From NCBI RefSeq assembly GCF_019904295.1, contig NZ_CP065359.1, positions 3,408,001 to 3,472,000 of the forward strand: a DNA stretch of 64,000 nucleotides, written 5' to 3'. Positions 45,200 through 53,049 of the stretch are shown here, piece after piece. Made by a program: the position numbers and the translations under genes. Within the stretch, counting starts at the first letter, position 1; each line of letters begins with the position of its first letter. A model generated the notes under the pieces. It had not been told where the DNA came from and did not search any database. It saw only the letters and a list, made by a program, of their open reading frames with translations. The stretch comes from Ruegeria sp. SCSIO 43209. GTDB lineage: Bacteria; Pseudomonadota; Alphaproteobacteria; Rhodobacterales; Rhodobacteraceae.

Positions 45200-45814
45200 A
45201 TGCATCCCAATCCCACCTTTCGCGCCGAAACGCGCGAGCGTCACATCGAGTTTGCGCGTGACCGCGCCTTTGGTGTTCTGGCGGTGTCGACATCGGATGC
45301 ACCGTTGTTAAGCCACGTTCCCTTTCTTCTGAACGAGGATGCTTCATCGGCTGACCTGCATCTGGTCCGGTCAAATCCGATTGTTAGGGCGCTGAAACAG
45401 CCGCAACCTGCGAAGATCGCTGTGTTGGGGCCGGATGGGTATATCTCGCCTGACTGGTACGAAGTCGATGATCAGGTGCCGACCTGGAACTATGTAGCGG
45501 TGCATCTGACTGGAGTGCTTGAGATGCGGCCAACGGACGACCTGCGAAATCTGCTCGACCGGCAGGCGGCAGACTTTGAAAATCGCCTGCTGCCAAAGCC
45601 GCCATGGTTGGCGTCCAAGATGACACCAGACGCGCTGGATAGAATGATGCGCATGATCGTTCCCTGCCGACTCATGATCTCGGATATCGACGGCACTTGG
45701 AAGCTGAATCAGAATAAGCCCGATGAGGCGCGACATCGCGCGGCTGATCACGTGCACTCAGCAGGACTTGGCAGCGAGGTGGCGCGCTTGGCCTCGTTGA
45801 TGCGCAAGGCCTGA
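45200..45814 (+). CDS. PaiB-like FMN-binding protein
   Basis: The 204-residue protein matches the PaiB/negative transcriptional regulator family, a flavin-binding split-barrel fold: MHPNPTFRAETRERHIEFARDRAFG at the start, VLGPDGYISPDWY, VPTWNYVAVHLTG and KLNQNKP near the end. In Bacillus PaiB affects sporulation and protease genes, but biochemical function is generally FMN binding. The start at 45200 is set by AGGAGGACGA. It is divergent from ribH, separated by the FMN riboswitch. Confidence 0.9.
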   Translation: MHPNPTFRAETRERHIEFARDRAFGVLAVSTSDAPLLSHVPFLLNEDASSADLHLVRSNPIVRALKQPQPAKIAVLGPDGYISPDWYEVDDQVPTWNYVAVHLTGVLEMRPTDDLRNLLDRQAADFENRLLPKPPWLASKMTPDALDRMMRMIVPCRLMISDIDGTWKLNQNKPDEARHRAADHVHSAGLGSEVARLASLMRKA

Positions 45815-45836
45815 GGCACGCGTTCTCGCCTTCCAT

Positions 45837-46283
45837 TCATTGAGCGCTGAATGTGGCGAGATAAGCAGCGATGTCATCTGCGCCTTTTTTCAGCTTGACG
45901 CTCATGTTCGGGCGGGCGGTGTCATCATCCAGATATTCCTTGATGAACCCGATCGGATCCCGAGAATAGGCGGCGATGTTTTCTTCAGTCCACACAAGCC
46001 CTTCTTGCCCGGCGCGGATCATGTCGTCGGTGAACATCCCGATGGGCAAACGTTCACTTCCATAAAGATAATCGTTCTCAGTTCCGGCGGTGCGGCCAAC
46101 TACGCCAAAGAGATTCGGCCCGGTGATGCCGCCTTTGACCAGAACCTCGCCATTTTTGATGATCGCATGGCACGAAGAGCATCTGTTATAGAGCTGTTCG
46201 CCTTTCGCCGGATCGCCGGCTGCGATCGCCTGTACTGAAGTCAGAAACGAAACAAAAACTACGGTTGCTGCTATCTTGAGCAT
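45837..46283 (-). CDS. Cytochrome c2 / c550
   Basis: A 148-residue precursor: signal MLKIAATVVFVSFLTSVQAIAAG, haem motif CSSCHAI near residue 38, GPNLFGVVGRTAGT, and methionine ligand in ARPNMSVKLKK. This is the class I cytochrome c2/c550 of Rhodobacter and Paracoccus, which accepts electrons from the bc1 complex and feeds oxidases, NirS, NorC and NosZ. The start at 46283 is preferred to a 21-residue longer frame. petABC follows on the opposite strand after a 0.5-kb gap. Confidence 0.92.
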   Translation of the reverse strand: MLKIAATVVFVSFLTSVQAIAAGDPAKGEQLYNRCSSCHAIIKNGEVLVKGGITGPNLFGVVGRTAGTENDYLYGSERLPIGMFTDDMIRAGQEGLVWTEENIAAYSRDPIGFIKEYLDDDTARPNMSVKLKKGADDIAAYLATFSAQ

Positions 46284-46768
46284 TGAACATCTCCGGCTGG
46301 GAATATTGCGCCTGTGGCCTTTCACGCATTCCCGTTTAGAGTGCAATCGAATTCTGGTAGATAATCACGTGTTTGAAATATCTATTTTATAGTAATAATT
46401 TAAGAGGAATCGTATCGCGCTAAAATAGAAGTAATACAGTGTTCCTAAGGTAGAGCTGCACGTGAAATCGGCGGCGTTCGCATAGGGTGAGGAGATTTCA
46501 ATTTGGGGATCTACCAGCGCGGGTCGATGCCGAATCACGTCCCGCCTGCCTGGCGCCAATTCGCCGCTCTGAGGGTTAAAATCTGCATTTGAGATTGAAA
46601 TTTTGCCCTTTCACCGTGACATGAATGCTTAGATGCGGCGTATTGCGCGTTTAAGAGCGCTGGACGAACTCTATTCTCCCCGATAGATACCCCGTTTAAG
46701 ACGCCGCACTTGTGCGGTGCGCGAGCTTTATGCCCGTTCGCGGGCGCCAGATAATCGGAGATAACCTC
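46284..46768. other. Intergenic region between cytochrome c2 and petA
   Basis: 485 bp without a credible gene. Bases 46360-46450 are markedly AT-rich (TATTTTATAGTAATAATTTAAG) compared with the surrounding GC-rich sequence and probably hold promoters for both divergent genes. No FNR-type palindrome is seen. Confidence 0.6.
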
Positions 46769-47353
46769 GTGTCCCAAGCTGAAGACCACGAAGGCACCCG
46801 CAGAGATTTCCTCTACTACGTCGCTGGCGGCGCAGGTGTCGTTGCCACCGGGGCTGCCGTTTGGCCCCTGGTAAATCAAATGAACCCATCGGCAGACGTC
46901 CAGGCGCTGTCCTCGATCCGTGTGGATGTAAGCGGGGTAGAGCCGGGTACGCAGCTGACTGCAAAGTGGTTGGGTAAGCCTGTTTTCATCCGTCACCGCA
47001 CAGGTGCCGAGATTCAGGAAGCTCAGGAGCAGGACGCTGAAGGTGTCGACGCGCTGCCTGACCCGCTGGCTCGCAACTTCAATTTGAACGCCGACGCACC
47101 AGCGACCGATGCCAATCGCGTCATGCCTTCGCCCGAAGGCGAAGGAGAAGGGGCGTGGATCGTTCAGATGGGTGTTTGTACACACCTGGGTTGTGTGCCG
47201 CTTGGCGATGCTGGCGATTTTGGCGGTTGGTTCTGCCCCTGCCACGGCTCGCACTACGATCTTGCCGGTCGTATCCGCAAAGGCCCCGCGCCTGAAAACC
47301 TGCCCATTCCGCCCGTTGAATGGGTAGACGCCACCACCATCAAGCTCGGCTAA
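46769..47353 (+). CDS. petA: Rieske iron-sulfur protein of the bc1 complex
   Basis: The 194-residue Rieske protein starts with GTG at 46769 ([16 protein letters not shown]), supported by CGGAG eight bases upstream and by likeness to Rhodobacter PetA; the Arg pair before the membrane anchor is Tat-like. The [2Fe-2S] ligands are CTHLGC and CPCHGSHYD. It takes electrons from quinol at the bc1 Qo site and passes them to cytochrome c1. Confidence 0.96.
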   Translation: MSQAEDHEGTRRDFLYYVAGGAGVVATGAAVWPLVNQMNPSADVQALSSIRVDVSGVEPGTQLTAKWLGKPVFIRHRTGAEIQEAQEQDAEGVDALPDPLARNFNLNADAPATDANRVMPSPEGEGEGAWIVQMGVCTHLGCVPLGDAGDFGGWFCPCHGSHYDLAGRIRKGPAPENLPIPPVEWVDATTIKLG

Positions 47354-47367
47354 GGGAGACCTAACTT

Positions 47368-48699
47368 ATGTCCGGAATTCCCCACGATCATTACGAGCCG
47401 AAGACAAATGGCGAGAAGTGGCTGAACAGCCGTCTGCCCATCGTCGGCCTGCTTTATGACACCCTGATGATCCCAACCCCCAAGAACCTGAACTGGTGGT
47501 GGATCTGGGGCATCGTCCTGGCGTTCTGCCTGGCGTTGCAGATCGTCACCGGTATCGTTCTGGTGATGCACTACACCCCGCATGTTGATCTGGCCTTTGC
47601 CAGCATCGAACACATCATGCGCAACGTGAACGGCGGCTATATGCTGCGCTATCTGCACATGAACGGCGCATCGCTGTTCTTTGTAGCAGTCTACATCCAC
47701 ATCTTCCGCGGCCTGTTCTACGGCTCGTACAAAGCCCCGCGTGAGATTACGTGGATCATCGGGATGCTCATTTACCTGATGATGATGGGCACTGCGTTCA
47801 TGGGCTACGTTCTGCCCTGGGGTCAGATGTCCTTCTGGGGTGCGACCGTGATCACCGGCCTGTTTGGTGCGATCCCGTTTGTTGGTGATGCGATCCAGAC
47901 CTGGTTGCTGGGCGGACCTGCGGTGGACAACGCCACTCTGAACCGCTTTTTCTCGCTGCACTACCTTCTGCCGTTTGTTATCGCGGCGCTTGTGATCGTG
48001 CATATCTGGGCCTTCCACACCACAGGCAACAACAACCCGACAGGTGTTGAGGTTCGCCGTGGCTCGAAAGCCGAGGCAGAGAAAGACACGCTGCCGTTCT
48101 GGCCCTATTTCGTGATCAAGGACCTGTTCGCGCTGGCGGTCATTCTGGTCGTGTTCTGGGCCATCGTGGGCTACATGCCGAACTACTTGGGTCACCCGGA
48201 TAACTACATCGAAGCCAACCCGCTGGTTACACCTGCGCACATCGTCCCTGAATGGTACTTCCTGCCATTCTACGCGATCCTGCGTGCGTTCACTGGCGAA
48301 GTCTGGGTCGTTCAGTTCGCCAGCTTCATCACCGGCGGCATCATCGACGCCAAGTTCTTTGGTGTGATTGCGATGTTTGGTGCGATCCTGGCCATGGCCC
48401 TAGCCCCTTGGCTGGACACCTCGACCGTGCGTTCGGGCAAGTATCGTCCGATGTTCAAATGGTGGTTCTACCTTTTGATCATCGACTTCTTTGCTTTGAT
48501 GTGGCTGGGTGCGATGCCCGCGGAAGAGCCCTATGCGACCTTCTCGCTGATCGCTTCGGCTTACTGGTTCGCCTATTTCTTCGTGATCCTGCCGATCCTG
48601 GGTGTCATCGAAAAACCCGAGGCGCAGCCGGAAACCATCGAAGAAGACTTCAACGCGCATTATGGCAAGGCAAACGCCGACGCCACGCCGGCCGAGTAA
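47368..48699 (+). CDS. petB: Cytochrome b of the bc1 complex
   Basis: A 443-residue membrane protein with about eight transmembrane helices. Haem-ligand histidines lie in [11 protein letters not shown] and the Qo motif [13 protein letters not shown] is intact, as is the [11 protein letters not shown] segment. Contains both the N-terminal b6-like and C-terminal parts. It follows petA by 14 bp and precedes petC by 17 bp. Confidence 0.97.
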   Translation: MSGIPHDHYEPKTNGEKWLNSRLPIVGLLYDTLMIPTPKNLNWWWIWGIVLAFCLALQIVTGIVLVMHYTPHVDLAFASIEHIMRNVNGGYMLRYLHMNGASLFFVAVYIHIFRGLFYGSYKAPREITWIIGMLIYLMMMGTAFMGYVLPWGQMSFWGATVITGLFGAIPFVGDAIQTWLLGGPAVDNATLNRFFSLHYLLPFVIAALVIVHIWAFHTTGNNNPTGVEVRRGSKAEAEKDTLPFWPYFVIKDLFALAVILVVFWAIVGYMPNYLGHPDNYIEANPLVTPAHIVPEWYFLPFYAILRAFTGEVWVVQFASFITGGIIDAKFFGVIAMFGAILAMALAPWLDTSTVRSGKYRPMFKWWFYLLIIDFFALMWLGAMPAEEPYATFSLIASAYWFAYFFVILPILGVIEKPEAQPETIEEDFNAHYGKANADATPAE

Positions 48700-48716
48700 G
48701 AAGAGGGACCGGAAAC

Positions 48717-49502
48717 ATGTTCAAGAAACTTGCAATCGGTGCCGCGTTCGCTTTGGCCCTTGCGCCCGCCTCGACTTTTGCGGCAGGTGGCGGTGAGCAG
48801 CACATCGAAGATTTCGACTTCTCGTTCGAGGGACCGTTTGGAACCTGGGATCAGAACCAGCTTCAGCGCGGCCTACAGATCTATACCGAGGTCTGCGCAG
48901 CCTGTCATGGTCTGCAATATGTACCTCTTCGGACCCTTGAAGATTTGGGGTATTCGGAAGAGCAAGTCATCACCTACGCGGCCGACAACTTCGAGGTGTT
49001 CGATCCCGAGCTGGACGATTTCCGCCCGGCAATCCCGACCGACCACTTCCCGGCCAACAACGGTGTCGGCGCGCCTGACCTGAGCCTGATGGCGAAGGCC
49101 CGTGCCGGTTTCCATGGTCCTTACGGTCTGGGCATCAACCAGCTGGTCAAAGGCATGGGGGGCGCGGAATATATTGCCTCGCTTCTGGATGGTTATACCG
49201 GTGAAGAAAAGGAAGAAGCCGGTACTGTTCTCTATGAGAACAAGGCCTTCCCCGGTGGTTGGATTTCCATGGCTCCGCCGCTGGCAGAAGATCAGGTTGA
49301 ATTTGCCGACGGACATCCTGCAACCGTTGAGGCAATGTCCGAAGACATAGCAGCCTTCTTGATGTGGAGCGCCGAGCCGAAAATGATGGAGCGCAAAAAT
49401 GCCGGTTTCGTCGGTGTTCTGTTCCTGACAGTTCTGTCTGTTCTGCTGTACCTTGTGAACAAGCGCCTGTGGGCACCGATAAAGGGCAAACGTCTGGACT
49501 AA
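48717..49502 (+). CDS. petC: Cytochrome c1 of the bc1 complex
   Basis: The 261-residue precursor has a signal peptide ([24 protein letters not shown]), the haem motif [13 protein letters not shown] near residue 59, a methionine-ligand region [10 protein letters not shown], and a C-terminal membrane anchor ([20 protein letters not shown]). The start at 48717 removes the long out-of-phase extension over petB. It ends the petABC operon and is followed by a strong terminator. Confidence 0.97.
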   Translation: MFKKLAIGAAFALALAPASTFAAGGGEQHIEDFDFSFEGPFGTWDQNQLQRGLQIYTEVCAACHGLQYVPLRTLEDLGYSEEQVITYAADNFEVFDPELDDFRPAIPTDHFPANNGVGAPDLSLMAKARAGFHGPYGLGINQLVKGMGGAEYIASLLDGYTGEEKEEAGTVLYENKAFPGGWISMAPPLAEDQVEFADGHPATVEAMSEDIAAFLMWSAEPKMMERKNAGFVGVLFLTVLSVLLYLVNKRLWAPIKGKRLD

Positions 49503-49526
49503 GGTCGACGTATAACTAAAAACTAA

Positions 49527-49560
49527 ACCCCCGCGCCATCACGGTGACGGGGGTTTTTTT
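49527..49560 (+). terminator. Intrinsic terminator of petABC
   Basis: CCCCCG paired with CGGGGG around a partly self-pairing loop, followed by TTTTTTT. Confidence 0.9.
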
Positions 49561-49616
49561 GTTGCGATGGTGTGGAAGGGGCCAGCCCCTTCTTGGCCTG
49601 CGGCCAATTCATCCCC

Positions 49617-49638
49617 GAGGTATTTTTGGCCAGATGAA
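49617..49638 (+). repeat. Intergenic 22-bp element, copy 2
   Basis: GAGGTATTTTTGG...CAGATGAA, 20 of 22 bases identical to the copy at 36668 on the other strand. It lies just beyond the mtaB stop, between two convergent genes. No function is known to me. Confidence 0.6.
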
Positions 49639-49645
49639 GAACGGA

Positions 49646-50902
49646 TCACACTTGTAATTGAGCTTTGCTGTGCCCCCGTATCGTCGCGATTACGATCTCG
49701 CCTTCGGGTTGGGCGTTGCCGAAGGTTACTTCGGTAAATTGTTCGGTGCGGCCCATTGTGGGATTTTCCATCAGGATATTGTGGGTTTTGCCGATCTGTG
49801 CCGTCAGATGCTTGATGACCTGTGCATCGCCGGCTGCACGCAGGCGCGCGGCGCGTTCTTTGATGACATTGCCGTTGATCTGTTGCGGTATGCGGGCTGC
49901 CGGAGTGCCTTTGCGTTTGGAATAGGGGAATACATGCAGCCAGGTCAGGTTGCACTCGGTGACGAGCTTGAGGGAATTCTCAAAATGAGTCTCGGACTCG
50001 GTCGGGAAGCCAGCGATGATGTCCGCGCCAAAAGTCATGTCGGGTCGTAGTTTGATGGCGTCTTCAGTGAAACGAATCGCATCTTCGCGCAGGTGGCGGC
50101 GTTTCATGCGCTTCAGGATCAGATCGTCGCCATGCTGCAAGGACAGATGTAAATGGGGCATCAGGCGCGGCTCGGTCGCGATAGCATGCATCAGGTTCTC
50201 GTCGACTTCGATCGAGTCGATTGAGCTGATGCGCAGGCGCGACAGGTCTGGCACCAGTTTGAGGATGCGCATCACGAGATCGCCCAGTTTCGGCTGAGCG
50301 GGCAGATCCGTGCCCCATGAGGTCAGATCGACCCCGGTCAGAACAACTTCGTTGTAGCCCCTATCGACCAATCGTTTGATCTGATCCACCACAACGCCCG
50401 CAGGGACGCTGCGAGAATTGCCCCGGCCGTAAGGGATAATACAGAAGGTGCAGCGATGATCGCAGCCATTCTGAACCTGTACATAGGCGCGTGAGCGGGT
50501 TCCGAAGCCATCAATCAGATGCCCGGCGGTTTCCGTGACAGACATGATGTCGTCAACCTGAATCGCCTCGGTCTGACCGATGAAATCGGCGGCCATGCCT
50601 TTCCAGGTATCCGGTTGCATCTTTTCGGTGTTGCCGATGACCGCGTCTACTTCGTCCATAGCAGCAAAGGTCTGCGGCTCGGTTTGCGCCGCGCACCCGG
50701 TGACGATCAGACGTGCCGAGGGGTTTTCGCGGCGCAGCTTGCGAATCTCCTGCCGCGCCTTGCGGACGGCCTCGGCGGTCACCGCGCAGGTGTTGACGAT
50801 CACAGCATCCGTTAGCCCCGCCTGCTGCGACAGTTCTTTCATCGCTTCGGTCTCATAGGCGTTCAGGCGGCAGCCCAGAGTGCTGAACTTAGGCGGGTTC
50901 AT
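49646..50902 (-). CDS. mtaB: tRNA t6A37 methylthiotransferase MtaB
   Basis: MtaB adds a methylthio group to t6A37 of tRNAs for ANN codons. The 418-residue radical SAM protein has an N-terminal UPF0004 domain with cysteines in LGCRLNAYE, NTCAVTAEA and VTGCAAQTEP, and the radical SAM motif CDHRCTFCIIPYGRG near residue 150. The LGCRxN motif and lack of a kinship with MiaB-type extensions favour MtaB. The start overlaps the dapF stop by 4 bp. Confidence 0.94.
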   Translation of the reverse strand: MNPPKFSTLGCRLNAYETEAMKELSQQAGLTDAVIVNTCAVTAEAVRKARQEIRKLRRENPSARLIVTGCAAQTEPQTFAAMDEVDAVIGNTEKMQPDTWKGMAADFIGQTEAIQVDDIMSVTETAGHLIDGFGTRSRAYVQVQNGCDHRCTFCIIPYGRGNSRSVPAGVVVDQIKRLVDRGYNEVVLTGVDLTSWGTDLPAQPKLGDLVMRILKLVPDLSRLRISSIDSIEVDENLMHAIATEPRLMPHLHLSLQHGDDLILKRMKRRHLREDAIRFTEDAIKLRPDMTFGADIIAGFPTESETHFENSLKLVTECNLTWLHVFPYSKRKGTPAARIPQQINGNVIKERAARLRAAGDAQVIKHLTAQIGKTHNILMENPTMGRTEQFTEVTFGNAQPEGEIVIATIRGHSKAQLQV

Positions 50903-51732
50903 TCCAGTGACCTCAGGTATTCAGGCGTCAGCGTGCCCGAAAACACATGGGCTGTGGGCCCCGTCATCCAGACCCCATCTTCGCGCCAGTCGACCCAGAT
51001 CGTGCCGCCGTCCAGATCCACTTGCACCTTACGTCCAGTGAGGCCTCGACGTGAGGCAGCAACAGCGGTGGCGCAAGATGATGACCCCGAGGCCAGAGTG
51101 ATCCCCACTCCTCGCTCCCACACCCGCATGCGGATGTGGTCGGGTGCGACTATCTGTGCGACCTGAACATTGGTGCGTTCGGGATAGAGTGGATGGTATT
51201 CGTAACGCGCGCCGAACTCTTCCATCGGAATGGCCTCGGCGTTGTCGACAAAGAAAGTGCAGTGCGGGTTGCCCATGCCGGTCGCTGTTGGACCACCTTC
51301 TATCGGCAGTTCCAGCGTGTCCATCTCTTCCGCCAGGGGAATCTCGTTCCAAAGGAGTTGGGGGTGCCCCATATTCACCGACGTCAGTCCATCGCCAGCG
51401 TCGCAGGCCTGCAGTGTGCCGCGTTCAGTTGTGAGCGTGAGTTCGGATTTGCCCGTCTCGTCCATCAGAAACCGAGCGATACAGCGCGTGGCGTTGCCAC
51501 ACGCAGCCGAAGTCGACCCGTCGACATTGTAGAACACCAGATGCGCATCCGCTTCGCCGCGTTCGATCACTGCCAACTGATCGAACCCCACGCCGAACTG
51601 CCGGTGCCCGATTCCCCTGGCAAGGGCCGGGGTGACCGGCACGGCATGCGCGCGCGCATCGACAACGACAAAGTCGTTGCCCAACCCGTGCATCTTCATA
51701 AAGGCCAAACCGGTGTCGAGTATCTGTTGCAT
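50899..51732 (-). CDS. dapF: Diaminopimelate epimerase
   Basis: DapF converts LL- to meso-diaminopimelate for lysine and peptidoglycan. The 277-residue protein has the two catalytic cysteine motifs ACGNATRC and ASGSSSCATAVAA, and starts near FMKMHGLGNDFVVVDA. In the second motif the usual ACGTG-type sequence reads ASGSSSCAT, so the exact catalytic cysteine there appears shifted or changed: serine replaces the first cysteine. Start at 51732; an internal methionine (MKMHG) is possible. Confidence 0.92.
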   Translation of the reverse strand: MQQILDTGLAFMKMHGLGNDFVVVDARAHAVPVTPALARGIGHRQFGVGFDQLAVIERGEADAHLVFYNVDGSTSAACGNATRCIARFLMDETGKSELTLTTERGTLQACDAGDGLTSVNMGHPQLLWNEIPLAEEMDTLELPIEGGPTATGMGNPHCTFFVDNAEAIPMEEFGARYEYHPLYPERTNVQVAQIVAPDHIRMRVWERGVGITLASGSSSCATAVAASRRGLTGRKVQVDLDGGTIWVDWREDGVWMTGPTAHVFSGTLTPEYLRSLE

Positions 51733-51797
51733 GGCGGGCGTATAACGCCGGTCCGGACATGAATCCACCCTGTCGCGTAGATTCCTGAAAAAAGGGG

Positions 51798-51826
51798 TTG
51801 ACCCCCCAGTTCCACCTGCCTAATTA
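51798..51826 (+). promoter_or_regulatory. Possible promoter for tRNA-Lys
   Basis: TTGACC, a 17-base spacer and TAATTA, about 125 bp before the tRNA. The spacing is ideal and the -35 is near consensus; the long leader is unusual. Confidence 0.4.
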
Positions 51827-51950
51827 GGCCGCCTATCGGGGCGCCGAACTCATACGAATGACGGCGAACTGAAGTACGAAATAAGGTCTTGAACCCGGTC
51901 GGGTATTTACCTTACAGAGTGCTGCGGATCGAAGAGATCCTAAAAAGAGT

Positions 51951-52026
51951 GGGCCGTTAGCTCAGTTGGTAGAGCAACTGACTTTTAATCAGTGGGTCGC
52001 AGGTTCGAATCCTGCACGGCTCACCA
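51951..52026 (+). tRNA. tRNA-Lys (anticodon TTT)
   Basis: The 76-base cloverleaf can be drawn: acceptor GGGCCGT with ACGGCTC, D arm GCTC-AGTTGGTAGA-GAGC, anticodon arm ACTGA-CTTTTAA-TCAGT, and T arm CAGG-TTCGAAT-CCTG, with discriminator A and an encoded CCA. The anticodon TTT reads lysine codons. Confidence 0.96.
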
Positions 52027-52462
52027 CTTAAGCCAAGCAAATACAAAAGCTTAGAGTAGGTGGTGCCCGCCCTGCGGGGTGGTGTGTTTGCCCAAACCAG
52101 TACAATACAAGCAATGCGGCTTGCTGTGGTGACTCGCTCAGCAAAAGCGCCCCGGAACTCATGCCCCCGGGGCGCTTCACCGATGCAGGCAGCAAGGAGA
52201 CACTGCCGAGGTTTGCTCTGTTGGATTTACGAGGGACGGTCTCCAATGCCTTGCGCGGCTGGCGAAACAGCTTGCCGTTACTCTGCCATCTCCTGCGGCA
52301 ACGGCTATCGTGAATGACTTTGCAATCGGGTCGGCGTCTTGCAGTTATCGCGGATGCGAATCCCTATTGCAACCAAGCTCCATAACGGTTTCGTACAGTT
52401 CAGGCAGTGGTTCCAGCCTGTCTTCCTGACCACACGCGGCGGGGTGTGGTCCAAGTCCATGA
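52027..52462. other. Gene-free stretch after tRNA-Lys
   Basis: About 435 bp with no convincing gene, integrase or repeat of the tRNA 3' end. It may hold the decayed 5' part of the cephalosporin-hydroxylase-like gene that follows, since an in-frame TGA at 52460 blocks the reading frame. Confidence 0.5.
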
Positions 52463-52954
52463 CATGTTCACGCCGCTTATGCGAGCACGACGCTTGATCT
52501 CGCTCGTCCCAAATGCAGGGTTCTTGGCGTTGACATTGGTACTCTCGCCCACAATCGTGCAGCCATAGAAGAGCATCCGATGGCCTCCAGAATCGAGATG
52601 ATTCAAGGCTCATCTATCGACGAAGATATTTTGGACCAGGATCGAACTGCTGCTGAAGATTACCATAAGGTACTTGTTTGTCTCGACAGCAATCATACAC
52701 CCGATCATGTGCTTGCTGAGTTATATGCGTATGCCCCGCTTGTTCCTTCGGGTAGCTATTGCATTGTGTTCGATACAATCGTTGAGGAAATGCCTCCCAC
52801 TAAGTTCACTGATCGTCCATGGGGACCTGGAGACAACCCAAAGACTGCAGTTCATGATTGGTTGAAAGTCAATCCTGATTTCGAGATCGACAAGAGTATC
52901 GATCACAAGCTGCAAATTTCGGTGGCACCGGACGGCTTCTTACGACGCCGGTAG
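52463..52954 (+). pseudogene. Remnant of a cephalosporin hydroxylase (CmcI)-like gene
   Basis: The open frame after the TGA at 52460 reads CRVLGVDIGTLAHNRAAIEE, then SRIEMIQGSSID, VLVCLDSNHTPDHVLAELYA, FDTIVEEMP, DRPWGPGDNPKTAVHDW and FEIDKSIDHKLQISVAPDGF, all typical of the C-terminal two thirds of the CmcI/rhamnosyl O-methyltransferase family (SAM-dependent, about 240 residues). The N-terminal part with the first SAM-binding glycine motif is missing or out of frame, and no good start codon exists before ATG 52580. Family members sit in polysaccharide clusters. Truncation next to a tRNA suggests leftover of an old insertion. Confidence 0.75.
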
Positions 52955-53049
52955 TTTTGTCACGGTGGATTTCGACCAAACAGACAAAGTCCATGACAGG
53001 CCCGCGCTGATTGCCTAGAAATGCCTATTAGATTTGCTTTTGGAACCAG

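Noticed and set aside
47350..48240. A 296-codon minus-strand open frame within petB
   Set aside because: Antisense shadow of cytochrome b.
48252..48716. Extended N-terminus for cytochrome c1 reaching into petB
   Set aside because: The extension is petB read in another frame; the signal peptide begins at 48717.
52060..52317. An 85-codon frame after tRNA-Lys
   Set aside because: No family likeness, odd composition and no good ribosome binding site.
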